This document shows positions 25,846 to 33,884 of a stretch of 64,000 nucleotides of DNA, piece by piece. How positions within the stretch are numbered: position 1 is the stretch's first letter; every line of letters begins with the position of its first letter. The position numbers were made by a program, and so were the translations under genes. Location: positions 62,001 to 126,000 of the forward strand of contig QOOS01000002.1 in assembly GCA_003331425.1 (NCBI GenBank), read 5' to 3'. The notes beneath the pieces are model-generated. The model was not told the DNA's origin. It did not search any database and worked only from the letters and a program-made list of their open reading frames with translations. The DNA is from Candidatus Nitrosopumilus sp. Lineage in GTDB: Archaea; Thermoproteota; Nitrososphaeria; Nitrososphaerales; Nitrosopumilaceae.

Positions 25846-26619
25846 TTACTGTGCTTCTTTTTCTAAAGCCCACTCATAACCTTCGGCTTCTAATTTTTGT
25901 GCAAGAGATGAATCTCCTGTTTGTAAAACTTTACCTTGTGCAAAAACGTGTACAAAATCTAATTTATCTAAGAAATTTAGAATTCTTGCATAGTGTGTGA
26001 TAATAATTACTGTTGCATCTTTAGTTGAAACTTTACTGATTGCTTGAGCTACTGATTGAACTGCATCAATATCTAATCCTGAATCAGGTTCATCTAAAAT
26101 TGAAATTTTAGGTTTTAAAACTGCCATTTGTAAAACTTCTGCGCGTTTTTTCTCTCCTCCTGAGAAACCTTCGTTGAGATATCTTGATAGAAACTCTTCT
26201 CTTAATCCAACTTTTGCAATATTTTCTTTAAGATATTTTTGAAACTCTCTAACGGTAATGAAAACTTCTCTGTCATCTCCATCCATTGCTTTACTTAGAG
26301 AATTATATGCTGTTCTGAGAAAATGAGAAAATCCTACTCCTGATACTTCAGTTGGATATTGAAATGCTAAGAATAATCCTTTTTTTGCTCTTTCATCTGC
26401 TGTTAATTCTAAAATACTTTCACCGTCTAATAGGATGTCTCCTTTAGTTACTTGGTATTTTGGATGTGCTAATAATGTGTATGATAATGTACTTTTTCCT
26501 GAACCATTTGGTCCCATAATGGCATGTACTTCTCCTGGACCTGTTTTTAGGTTCACTCCTTTGAGAATTTCTTTACCGTCTATTGCAACGTGTAGGTCTT
26601 TTATTTCTAATACTGCCAT
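25846..26619 (-). CDS. sufC: Fe-S cluster assembly ATPase SufC
   Basis: 257-residue ABC ATPase. Walker A GPNGSGKST (36-44), Q-loop FQYPTEVSGVGF (86-97), signature FSGGEKKR (152-159) and Walker B with D-loop LDEPDSGLD (175-183) are intact. The FQYP(T)E...V and LNEGFSGGEKKR segments are specific to SufC. It powers the SufB-SufD scaffold but lies 15 kb from sufBD on the other strand, here between TFB and the HemQ-like gene. Confidence 0.95.
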   Translation of the reverse strand: MAVLEIKDLHVAIDGKEILKGVNLKTGPGEVHAIMGPNGSGKSTLSYTLLAHPKYQVTKGDILLDGESILELTADERAKKGLFLAFQYPTEVSGVGFSHFLRTAYNSLSKAMDGDDREVFITVREFQKYLKENIAKVGLREEFLSRYLNEGFSGGEKKRAEVLQMAVLKPKISILDEPDSGLDIDAVQSVAQAISKVSTKDATVIIITHYARILNFLDKLDFVHVFAQGKVLQTGDSSLAQKLEAEGYEWALEKEAQ

Positions 26620-26707
26620 ATTTCAAATAATTTTGATTCTCTATATAATACCGACGAAATTTAGCTAATCCTAACGGCTTTTTTAATAAAATGAAAGGGG
26701 GGGGGTG

Positions 26708-27664
26708 TTAATATTTGGCCAGAGATGGTCTCAAAGTAATTTTGAGTTTGTGATTTGTTAGAATCTCTTTACATCTATTTCTGATAGTGACTTCTGTTAC
26801 TCCTGCAATACTTGAAACGTCTCTTTGTAGGACATTTTGTCCAAGTAATACTGATGAGACATAAAGATATGCTGCAGCAATTCCGTTTGGAGATTTTCCA
26901 TCTGAAATACTGTTGTCTTTTGTCTTTTCTGCAATTTCCAAGGCTAGTCTTTCTACTCTAACCTCTGTCTGTGTCATGTTTGCTATCTTTGAGATGTATT
27001 TGTCCATAGTAAGTACTGGAGCTTTAATTGCGCCCATTTCCATAACCATGGTTCTGTAATATCTTGCTGCAAGTTTTGTTTTTGATTTAACATCTTTTGC
27101 TGGAACAATTTCTCGGCAAATTTCTTCTAATGATCTTACAACGTCACATTGTTTGCATGCCATGTAGATTGTTGCTGCTGTAATGCAAACAACTGATTTT
27201 CCTTTGACATCCATGTGTCCGTCTAAATTTCTATAAATCATTGAAGTTGTTTCCAACACATTTTTTGAAAGATTAAGTGATTCACATGTTTCGCCCATTT
27301 TTGCTAAAACATTTGCGAGTCGTCTTTCTTTTGGTGTTGATACTCTTACTCTTTGTTGCCATTTTCTGAGATGATTCATTTGGTTTGCAACTTCGTGATT
27401 AATTCTTTTTCCACTGAAGTCTTTTGCACTAATTGAAATCTCAGTTGTTATTCCCAAATCATGTTGAGAATAAGTTGTTTGTCCTGTTGCTCTTGCAAGC
27501 TTCATTTTGTCTTCGAGATTCGAACTTATTGTTTCTGGACCACTATCTGTAATCTGGTCATCGACAACTACTCCACAACCAGAACAGATTATTTCGCCAT
27601 TTTGCATATCATCAATCAATGATGATTTACATTCAGGACAGTTTTGGGTTTGTAATACGTTCAT
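26708..27664 (-). CDS. tfb: Transcription initiation factor TFB
   Basis: 318 residues. Zinc ribbon CPEC (9-12) and CSGCGVVV (27-34), B-finger/linker region to about 100, then two cyclin-like repeats (about 118-205 and 215-308). It recruits RNA polymerase to TBP-bound promoters and reads the BRE. The C-terminal half contains KSPNGIAAAYLYV and TEVTIRNRCKEI, typical of the second repeat. Its ATG overlaps the gar1 stop. Thaumarchaea often have several TFBs; which one this is cannot be told. Confidence 0.95.
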   Translation of the reverse strand: MNVLQTQNCPECKSSLIDDMQNGEIICSGCGVVVDDQITDSGPETISSNLEDKMKLARATGQTTYSQHDLGITTEISISAKDFSGKRINHEVANQMNHLRKWQQRVRVSTPKERRLANVLAKMGETCESLNLSKNVLETTSMIYRNLDGHMDVKGKSVVCITAATIYMACKQCDVVRSLEEICREIVPAKDVKSKTKLAARYYRTMVMEMGAIKAPVLTMDKYISKIANMTQTEVRVERLALEIAEKTKDNSISDGKSPNGIAAAYLYVSSVLLGQNVLQRDVSSIAGVTEVTIRNRCKEILTNHKLKITLRPSLAKY

Positions 27665-27909
27665 CTTCTTTTTCTCCTAAATTTTTTTGGTTTACTTGCA
27701 GTAGTTTGCTCAAAAATGAAAACACGTTTTCCAACAAATTTGTTGATACTATTTGTTAAGGGCGTTGCTGATGCGAACGGCCTTTTTATTGGACCAATTA
27801 GTTCCATTACTTTTGCAACTCTAGTTCCTTTGCTGTCACAGAGTATCTGTCCTTCAACTAATTCTTTTGAAAGTTGAACGATTACCCTGCCACTACCGGC
27901 TAGGTGCAT
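27661..27909 (-). CDS. gar1: H/ACA RNP protein Gar1
   Basis: 82 residues from ATG 27909. The start is fixed by the strong ribosome site GGAGGTAGG 8-16 nt upstream; a longer TTG reading would translate through it. AKVMELIGPIKRPFASA is the Gar1/Naf1 core and the KPKKFRRKRR tail is basic. It is part of the pseudouridylation RNP with Cbf5, Nop10 and L7Ae. Overlaps TFB by 4 nt (ATGA), a linkage common in archaea. Confidence 0.9.
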   Translation of the reverse strand: MHLAGSGRVIVQLSKELVEGQILCDSKGTRVAKVMELIGPIKRPFASATPLTNSINKFVGKRVFIFEQTTASKPKKFRRKRR

Positions 27910-27917
27910 TATTTCGC

Positions 27918-27926
27918 CTACCTCCT
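27918..27926 (-). promoter_or_regulatory. Strong ribosome binding site of gar1
   Basis: GGAGGTAGG on the minus strand, with GGAGGT complementary to the 16S rRNA 3' end, lies 8 nt before ATG 27909. It decides the shorter gar1 start. Confidence 0.7.
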
Positions 27927-28004
27927 GCAATTAACAATACTAGAAATGCTTACACTATCATAGACTTCTGTCAACTTTACTTTAGCTAAAAGCTAGAATT
28001 CATT

Positions 28005-28304
28005 TTATTTTGTTTGCTTTGCTCTTTTTGAAACAAGTTTTTGTGAAATTTTGTTAAGAATAATTGTCTTAGAGGATCCTTTTGGCAACACGACATATCC
28101 TGACCTTACAAATGGTCTTCTTGGAAACCTTACTTTCTCTTCTGATTCTGCAATTTCATAACCTGCTGATTTTGTGGCATCAATTAGTTCTTTTAACGAA
28201 GGATCAAAAATACATTTTTCTAATCCTAATCTTCTACCTTTTGATTTTTTTAAATTTTTATTAAAATAATCCAACCAGATTACGACGTGCTCGTAATCTT
28301 TCAT
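28005..28304 (-). CDS. srp19: Signal recognition particle protein SRP19
   Basis: 99 residues. VVIWLDYFNKNLKKSKGRRL (7-26) is the RNA-binding start of SRP19 and KVRFPRRPFVRSGYVVL the conserved middle; the tail is basic. It binds 7S RNA helices 6 and 8 and enables SRP54 docking (SRP54 at 35.8 kb). Directly follows rps8e with 1 nt between. Confidence 0.9.
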   Translation of the reverse strand: MKDYEHVVIWLDYFNKNLKKSKGRRLGLEKCIFDPSLKELIDATKSAGYEIAESEEKVRFPRRPFVRSGYVVLPKGSSKTIILNKISQKLVSKRAKQTK

Positions 28305-28305
28305 T

Positions 28306-28689
28306 TTATTCTTTAAGTAAAACTGCGTTAGCTATTCCAGTTTGTCCTGGTTTAGAAACAATTTTGCATTTACCTTCTTTTGTTTCGAGAATTGCACCTT
28401 TGCTAATTATTCCTCTTCTTCTATAATCATTGTTTGTAGCATTATCTAAAACTTTGATAATTTTTGATTTAATTACTTTGGAGTCACCAGTTGCTAAATT
28501 AACAAAATCAATTGATTTTAATGCAACTTTGTTATTACTTCCACGAACTCGTCTTGTTACTGTTACTTGAGCTCCGTTAATTGCTTCATTTGGATATCTA
28601 TCAGTTTCATATTTTCTTCTAATTCTAAGTGGACTTCTTCGTCCTCCAGTAATTTTACTGGTTGCTAAATTCTCTACTGATTTTCTCAC
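28306..28689 (-). CDS. rps8e: Ribosomal protein S8e
   Basis: 127 residues, archaeal length. SKITGGRRSPLRIRRKYETD and the C-terminal KIVSKPGQTGIANAVLL are family signatures. Small-subunit protein found only in archaea and eukaryotes. Starts a short run rps8e-srp19 pointing towards gar1-tfb. Confidence 0.95.
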   Translation of the reverse strand: MRKSVENLATSKITGGRRSPLRIRRKYETDRYPNEAINGAQVTVTRRVRGSNNKVALKSIDFVNLATGDSKVIKSKIIKVLDNATNNDYRRRGIISKGAILETKEGKCKIVSKPGQTGIANAVLLKE

Positions 28690-28755
28690 AAAAAATTAGT
28701 TGAATTACTCTAATTTATACAAAACGCCATAATTTAGCCTTAAATCAAAATTTTT

Positions 28756-29340
28756 CTATTTACTTTCTGTTGTAATTTGTGGTGTACTGTTTGTTTGACC
28801 TTTACTTGCAGTTTTTCTTACTTTTGAAAATAATCTTGATTTCAGATCTTCAACATCTCCTTTAATTCCAAAATATTTTTGGAATTTTTCAGTAGTTGTA
28901 TAAATTTTCAATCTACCTACATTTTGATGAGTAATGTAATCTAACTGTCTTAGTTCTTTGAGATGTGCATAAACACCTGAACCTCTTGTTTCTACAAGTT
29001 GTTTTGATGCGATTGGTTGCATATATGCGATATATGATAATGTCTTTAACGTTGCATTTGGTAAAACTGGTTTTGATGCATATCTTTTAACTGTAGAACT
29101 GTATTCTGGTTTTAATTGCATTACATATGTTCCATCTGGTAAAATAACAATTTCTAATGCTTTGAATGCTGTTTTTGTTTTTTTCATAATTGTTTCAAGT
29201 AAATCTAATGTCTTTGTTCTTGATTCTGTGCCTGATGCTCTGACAATGTCTTCTATTCTGAGTGGTCTTCCAGCTGAATATAGTGCTGCTTCAATTCTTG
29301 CAGTTGCTTCTGTAATATCTTCAACTCTTGCTATTTTGAT
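28756..29340 (-). CDS. scpB: Chromosome condensation protein ScpB, non-standard start
   Basis: From ATG 29187 only the second winged helix and tail are obtained (143 aa). The frame is open and clearly ScpB for 51 more codons upstream: ARVEDITEATARIEAALYSAG, then RPLRIEDIVRASGTES. No ATG, GTG or TTG exists in that part, and TGA (29343-29341) precedes ATC 29340. AGGAGG sits 4 nt before this ATC. An ATG at 29344 is out of frame by one base. So initiation at ATC or ATA, or an extra base in this sequence, is likely. ScpB works with ScpA and an SMC ATPase in chromosome organisation. Confidence 0.75.
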   Translation of the reverse strand: MKIARVEDITEATARIEAALYSAGRPLRIEDIVRASGTESRTKTLDLLETIMKKTKTAFKALEIVILPDGTYVMQLKPEYSSTVKRYASKPVLPNATLKTLSYIAYMQPIASKQLVETRGSGVYAHLKELRQLDYITHQNVGRLKIYTTTEKFQKYFGIKGDVEDLKSRLFSKVRKTASKGQTNSTPQITTESK

Positions 29341-29361
29341 TCATCCTCCTTTTGATTTCTG

Positions 29362-30048
29362 TTAAACATTTTCTTCTTCTGGTTGTTTATCCATGAGTAT
29401 AATTTTGATATCGTCATTTTGCTGCTCCAAATCTACTTTTTGGTCTCTTGCTAAAAATAGTGCAGCAAAGAAACATCTAATTGAATCAACTTGATCTAAC
29501 TCTGCAATAATTTCTTGTAGTAATCCAAATTTCTTACTTGCAATTTTTTTCATTATCAATTCCTCATATTTTCCAATAATGCTTTCTAATGAAATAAAGT
29601 ATTCTTGAAAATCTGGTGCTTCAATTGGTTCAATATCTAATTTTTTATTTCTTCGTGATTGTGGGTTTGCAATTGTTCCAATGAGGTTTTGTAATAATCC
29701 TAACAAGTCATCTAATGAAACTGGATATGTTGATTCATGTCTATAAGGAATGTCAATTAATTCAATATCCACGTCAGTTCTTTGTGTGGTTGGTTTTTTC
29801 TCCATTGCTGCTCTTTGTAATGCAAAAATACTTTCTACTTTCATTCTGTAAATTAATGATGATGATAGTGCTGCCATTCCTGCAACCTTGAGATCCTTTT
29901 TTCCAGTTTTTTCAAGAATTTTAATTAACAAATTCAAAATTTGAATAAGATCTATTTCCCAAACATCTTTTTTAATTACTGATGAAGGACTGAATAGGAT
30001 ATTTACTGGTTCTTGAGAAATACTGTTTGGTGTTTGTGGATCACTCAC
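29362..30048 (-). CDS. scpA: Chromosome condensation protein ScpA (kleisin)
   Basis: 228 residues. DVWEIDLIQILNLLIKILEKTGKKDL is the N-terminal SMC-binding helix of ScpA, and the C-terminal KFGLLQEIIAELDQVDSIRCFFAALFLAR is the kleisin winged helix. Archaeal ScpA bridges SMC heads and binds ScpB, encoded 21 nt downstream. No smc gene is in the window. AAGGAGG lies between its stop and the scpB frame. Confidence 0.85.
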   Translation of the reverse strand: MSDPQTPNSISQEPVNILFSPSSVIKKDVWEIDLIQILNLLIKILEKTGKKDLKVAGMAALSSSLIYRMKVESIFALQRAAMEKKPTTQRTDVDIELIDIPYRHESTYPVSLDDLLGLLQNLIGTIANPQSRRNKKLDIEPIEAPDFQEYFISLESIIGKYEELIMKKIASKKFGLLQEIIAELDQVDSIRCFFAALFLARDQKVDLEQQNDDIKIILMDKQPEEENV

Positions 30049-30110
30049 AGATTGACTACTTTAGTATTCCATAATATCTAATTACTCTACTTTTTTCTTA
30101 CTTCCAGTCA

Positions 30111-30120
30111 ACTCTTATAT
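30111..30120 (+). promoter_or_regulatory. TATA box of alcohol dehydrogenase gene
   Basis: TCTTATATTG is centred about 27 nt before the GTG start at 30143, the spacing of a leaderless archaeal transcript. Confidence 0.4.
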
Positions 30121-30142
30121 TGCAAAATAAAAAATTCCTTTT

Positions 30143-31198
30143 GTGAAAGCAGCACGAATAATCGAACCTGATAAACCCCTTGAATTACATCAAGTTGAAA
30201 TTTCTGAACCTACAGGAACTCAAGTTTTAATCAAAGTTATCTCCACAGGAGTCTGTCACAGTGATCTTCATCTTTGGGAAGGTGGATATGATACAGGTGA
30301 TGGATTCATGAAAGTTACAGATAGAGGTGTAAAATTCCCTGTTACTCCTGGTCATGAGGTTGTTGGTACTGTTGAAAAAATTGGTGACTCTGTACAAGAT
30401 GTGAAAATTGGTGATAATGTTCTGGTCTACCCTTGGATTGGACCAAAGAATTGTGAATGTACTTCTTGCAAAAAAGGAGATACAAATTTGTGTGAAACTC
30501 CTAAATCATTAGGTGTTTTTCAAGATGGAGGATACGCTGAAAAAATTATTGTTCCTGATTACAAATTTTTAGCAAATATTGGCGATGTAGATCCTGATTC
30601 TGCATCTTCATTAGCATGCTCTGGATTAACTGCTTACACTGCAATCAAAAAAGCATTAGTAAATAATCCTGAATCGATTTTAATTGTTGGTGCAGGTGGT
30701 TTGGGGTTGATGGGTGTTCAGCTAGCAAGTCATATGGCAAAATGTAAAATCATTTGTGCAGATATTGATGATGAGAAATTAAAAACTGCAAAAGAATTGG
30801 GTGCAACTGATGTAATTAATACAAAAGAAAGTGATGCATCACAAAAAATAATGTCTATTTGTAATGAAAAAGGTGTTGATAGTATAGTTGACTTTGTCAA
30901 TGCACCTCCAACTGTAAAACTTGATCTATCCGTAATTAGAAAACGTGGAAATATTATCTTAGTTGGTTTGTTTGGTGGTTCTGTAGATTTACCTTTAGTA
31001 TCTGTACCATTAAAGGCAATAACCATACAAGGTGCTTATACTGGAAACTACAAAGATATGGTTGAATTAATTGAACTTGCAAAACAAGGTGTTATCAATC
31101 CAATTGTATCAAAACATTATACTTTAGATGAAGCAACTGGTGCTTTAGATGATCTAAAGAATAGAAAAATTTTAGGACGTGCAGTAATTAACCCTTAA
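30143..31198 (+). CDS. Zinc-dependent alcohol dehydrogenase (MDR family)
   Basis: 351 residues. Catalytic zinc ligands C38 (TGVCHSD) and H71-E72 (GHEVVG), structural-zinc cysteines C104/C106/C109/C117 and the Rossmann loop GAGGLGLMGVQLA (about 183-195) are present. It resembles Sulfolobus NAD-dependent alcohol dehydrogenases. In 3HP/4HB-cycle organisms such enzymes can reduce semialdehydes (malonic or succinic), so a place in carbon fixation is possible but unproven. GTG start. Convergent with the next gene. Confidence 0.85.
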   Translation: MKAARIIEPDKPLELHQVEISEPTGTQVLIKVISTGVCHSDLHLWEGGYDTGDGFMKVTDRGVKFPVTPGHEVVGTVEKIGDSVQDVKIGDNVLVYPWIGPKNCECTSCKKGDTNLCETPKSLGVFQDGGYAEKIIVPDYKFLANIGDVDPDSASSLACSGLTAYTAIKKALVNNPESILIVGAGGLGLMGVQLASHMAKCKIICADIDDEKLKTAKELGATDVINTKESDASQKIMSICNEKGVDSIVDFVNAPPTVKLDLSVIRKRGNIILVGLFGGSVDLPLVSVPLKAITIQGAYTGNYKDMVELIELAKQGVINPIVSKHYTLDEATGALDDLKNRKILGRAVINP

Positions 31199-31199
31199 T

Positions 31200-31769
31200 C
31201 TAAATTCCTTCTTCTAAAATCCAACCTGTCTTGATTATTTCTTTGTCTTCTCTTTCACCAATTCCAGTTGCATATCTCCAAATATGATTTGCATTTGTTT
31301 GCATATTTTCTTTAATTTTCAATAATGATTCTGTCTCAAACTCTAGGTTTTGATTTGCAGTTCCACATTCTTTACAAAATTTACACTTTTCATCCAGTGT
31401 TATTGGATTTGATTCAATTAATGGATAAGCACTACATGCCAGTGGTTTACTTTTGTATATTTTACACGGATACCCTCCATGAGTTGATTTTTTTCCACTT
31501 TCAGTATCTAAAAAAGGACACGTATTGCCATTTTCTTCAATCCCCATTAATTGATAAGCTAAAATTTTTGTAGGAATTTGGTTTGGGTTTTCTGAAACTC
31601 CTATTCTTGGTAAAATTTTAATTTCAATTTTATTCTCTTTTGCAAATTTTTCTATTTTCTCTTTTTCATTTGGTAGAATTAATACTCCTATTTTTCCAAA
31701 TTGTTTTGTTGGATAATATTCTCTTTGAACACAACAATCTGAGCATTCTTCAACACATCTAAACTCCAT
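31200..31769 (-). CDS. YkgJ-family cysteine cluster protein
   Basis: 189 residues with the UPF0153/YkgJ arrangement: CSDCC near the N-terminus (9-13), CPFLD, PCKIYKSKPLACSAYPL and CKFCKEC. The family is thought to bind zinc or an Fe-S cluster and is often called Fe-S oxidoreductase; no activity is established for this protein. Divergent from aIF1A. Confidence 0.75.
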   Translation of the reverse strand: MEFRCVEECSDCCVQREYYPTKQFGKIGVLILPNEKEKIEKFAKENKIEIKILPRIGVSENPNQIPTKILAYQLMGIEENGNTCPFLDTESGKKSTHGGYPCKIYKSKPLACSAYPLIESNPITLDEKCKFCKECGTANQNLEFETESLLKIKENMQTNANHIWRYATGIGEREDKEIIKTGWILEEGI

Positions 31770-31843
31770 GTCTTGTTTATTTTTAAAATAGATAAAATTC
31801 CTTCTAATTTTTGTTTTAGTTTTTTTAAGACCTCATCAGTTAT

Positions 31844-32179
31844 ATGGTAACTAGATCTACACTTTTTGTGGGTAAGCGTCAAGTAAAAAACGAAAGTGCA
31901 CTAAAAGAAATTCGTCTTCCTGAAGAAGGTGAATTGTTTGGTAGAGTGCTAAAAATGATGGGAGGAGAAAATGTTATGATAAAATGTGATGATAATGTTA
32001 CCAGAAGGGGTAGAATAAGAGGCAAACTAAAACGAAGAGTTTGGATTAGAGATAATGACATTGTAATTATTGCTCCATGGGATTTCAATGAATCTGAACG
32101 TGGGGATATTGTCTGGAGATTTACATTACCACAAGTAGAGTGGTTAAAAGATAATGGGCATATTGCAAAAGATTTCTAG
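31844..32179 (+). CDS. eif1A: Translation initiation factor aIF1A
   Basis: 111 residues. S1/OB fold with EEGELFGRVLKMMGGENVMI and RGRIRGKLKRRVWIRDNDIV, the eIF1A core; WDFNESERGDIVWRF is the C-terminal signature. It binds the A site of the small subunit during initiation. ATG start with the 65-bp gap to the divergent ykgJ-like gene. Confidence 0.95.
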   Translation: MVTRSTLFVGKRQVKNESALKEIRLPEEGELFGRVLKMMGGENVMIKCDDNVTRRGRIRGKLKRRVWIRDNDIVIIAPWDFNESERGDIVWRFTLPQVEWLKDNGHIAKDF

Positions 32180-32194
32180 AATCAAAATATACCT

Positions 32195-32206
32195 TAGTTA
32201 ATATAG
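32195..32206 (+). promoter_or_regulatory. TATA box of cold-shock gene
   Basis: TAGTTAATATAG is centred about 28 nt before ATG 32229, fitting a leaderless transcript separate from aIF1A. Confidence 0.4.
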
Positions 32207-32228
32207 TGAATACATTATTTCAGAATTT

Positions 32229-32420
32229 ATGGAACAAGGTACCGTAAAATGGTTCAACCGTACTAAGGGCTTTGGTTTTATCGAAAGAGAAGGTGGCGAC
32301 GATATGTTCGTACACAAATCTGACGTTGATGGATTCATTAACGAAGGCGATAAAGTCGAGTTTGAAATCGGAGAAGGCCAAAAAGGCCCAGCAGCACAAA
32401 AAGTCAAAAAATTAGAGTAG
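32229..32420 (+). CDS. cspA: Cold-shock domain protein
   Basis: 63 residues, one cold-shock domain. [20 protein letters not shown] contains RNP1 (KGFGFIE) and DMFVHKSDV contains RNP2 (FVHKS). It is a single-strand RNA/DNA-binding chaperone of bacterial type. CSPs are rare in archaea outside marine groups, and the gene is less AT-rich than its neighbours with more C/G in third positions, which suggests bacterial transfer or strong expression. Confidence 0.93.
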   Translation: MEQGTVKWFNRTKGFGFIEREGGDDMFVHKSDVDGFINEGDKVEFEIGEGQKGPAAQKVKKLE

Positions 32421-32468
32421 ACAATCGAATTTTTAAATTAAGATTTCATCTATGTTTTCTTAAACAGT

Positions 32469-32490
32469 CTATTTTTTTATTATTTTTAAT
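32469..32490 (+). terminator. T-rich terminator after cold-shock gene
   Basis: CTATTTTTTTATTATTTTTAAT, 50 nt downstream of the stop, has T7 and T5 runs typical of archaeal termination. Confidence 0.35.
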
Positions 32491-32585
32491 TAAATGCAAA
32501 AATTACATTCTCTTTTGAAATTTTTACATATTTTTGTTCGATAATCGTAAGGTATTCTTAAATTTACAACCTTCACTAATGATCA

Positions 32586-33623
32586 ATGGTTGTAGGGTCC
32601 TTAGTGACATACGCTACTGTGAAGGCATATAGTCTAAAGGGCAAACTACTTTCTAAAAAAACATTTCAAACATTGGCAGAATCTAGAAACCTTGATGAAT
32701 TTGCAAGTCGATTAAACAGTACTTCATACTCTGATTATATTCGAAAAATTCCAAAACCATACACATCAAATAATATTGAAATTAGTTTTAGAGGAAAACA
32801 AGCTGAATTGTACTACATGATGATGAGTTCTGTAGGTGGTTCAAATTTACTTATGGCTTATTATTACAAATTTATTTTTAAAAATTTAAAAAATATTCTT
32901 AAAGGAAAAATATTGGGAAAAACTCAATCTCAAATAGAATCTACTATTGGGTTGAGGGCAGAGGAATTAATTCAACGAAGAGATGTGACACTCAAAGCTT
33001 TAACTTCAAAAAACATTGAAGAAGTAATTAGTAATTTTAAATCATATAATTTTGGAAATGATGTTGAAAAAGCAATTATGCTTTACAATGATATAGGTGA
33101 AATTGGTGTAATCGATACGTATCTTGATAAAATTTTATATCAAAATCTAGCTGATAGTATTAAAAGTAAGGCTGATCTAAATTTATTAAAATTATTTGGA
33201 ACTGAATTAGATTTGTATAATATTACAAATATTGTACGTGGAAAATTTTGGAATTTAGATGAACAATCAATTAATGATCTATTAGTTTCTCATACTTCTA
33301 GTACTAGTGATGAATTACTATCTAAGATGATTTCTGCTGAAAATCTTAAAAGTAGTTTTATGGAATTAACTAAGACAAAATTTTCTGAAATTATTCCTTC
33401 TGAAGCTGATGATATTGTAATGATAAATGAATTTGAAAGAAAATTTGATATATTTTTGTATAATTCATTACTTAAAGAATTTGCAAATATGTTCAAATTA
33501 TCTACTGTAGTCTCTGTTGTGAGATTATATGATTATGAGATTAGAAATTTATCTTCCATCTCATATGCAGTAGAAAATAATATTTCCAGTGATCTTGTAA
33601 TGTCAAAAGTTATTTCTTCCTAA
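32586..33623 (+). CDS. atpC: A/V-type ATP synthase subunit C
   Basis: 345 residues of the vacuolar/archaeal ATPase subunit C (AC39-like) family: all helical, starting TYATVKAYSLKGKLLS with repeated three-helix bundles, family length about 350. It links the central stalk to the membrane rotor ring. No other ATPase subunit is adjacent, so atpC is split from the main operon. It is preceded by 165 nt without a gene that hold only promoter-like AT-rich DNA. Confidence 0.85.
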   Translation: MVVGSLVTYATVKAYSLKGKLLSKKTFQTLAESRNLDEFASRLNSTSYSDYIRKIPKPYTSNNIEISFRGKQAELYYMMMSSVGGSNLLMAYYYKFIFKNLKNILKGKILGKTQSQIESTIGLRAEELIQRRDVTLKALTSKNIEEVISNFKSYNFGNDVEKAIMLYNDIGEIGVIDTYLDKILYQNLADSIKSKADLNLLKLFGTELDLYNITNIVRGKFWNLDEQSINDLLVSHTSSTSDELLSKMISAENLKSSFMELTKTKFSEIIPSEADDIVMINEFERKFDIFLYNSLLKEFANMFKLSTVVSVVRLYDYEIRNLSSISYAVENNISSDLVMSKVISS

Positions 33624-33634
33624 AAATTATCTGT
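33622..33634 (+). repeat. 13-bp direct repeat, left copy, flanking tRNA-Tyr
   Basis: AAAAATTATCTGT; the same 13 bases recur at 33795-33807 just beyond the 5' end of tRNA-Tyr. The pair brackets the tRNA gene exactly. Confidence 0.6.
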
Positions 33635-33665
33635 TTAATTGATCTATCCATTCTTTAAAATTTTG

Positions 33666-33792
33666 TGGTCCCGCGGGCATGAATTGAACATGCGACAACC
33701 CGGTTTCTGTATGCCTGATATGCTGTTTTTCGGTCAGCCATCTTAAGCCAACAACTACAGCCGGAAGCTCTACCAGGCTGAGCTACCACGGG
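33666..33792 (-). tRNA. tRNA-Tyr(GTA) with 50-nt intron
   Basis: Acceptor CCCGTGG (33792-33786) pairs with CCGCGGG (33676-33670); discriminator A 33669 and an encoded CCA (33668-33666). The C1-G72 pair is typical of archaeal tRNA-Tyr. Anticodon GTA at 33758-33756 in loop CTGTAG|A; an intron of 50 nt (33754-33705) lies between positions 37 and 38. Anticodon stem TCCGG/CCGGG, T arm GCATG-TTCAATT-CATGC, D arm GCTC...GAGC. Confidence 0.93.
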
Positions 33793-33794
33793 AC

Positions 33795-33807
33795 AAAAAT
33801 TATCTGT
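33795..33807 (+). repeat. 13-bp direct repeat, right copy, flanking tRNA-Tyr
   Basis: Identical to 33622-33634. See the left copy. Confidence 0.6.
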
Positions 33808-33884
33808 ATTGAGTTATTAAAAAACCATCGTGCTTTTTTATTTGCTCAATATATGGATAAATACTCTTAAAAATTCACACTAGT

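Noticed and set aside
33705-33754. Box C/D guide inside the tRNA-Tyr intron
   Set aside because: A CTGA is present but no TGATGA box accompanies it.
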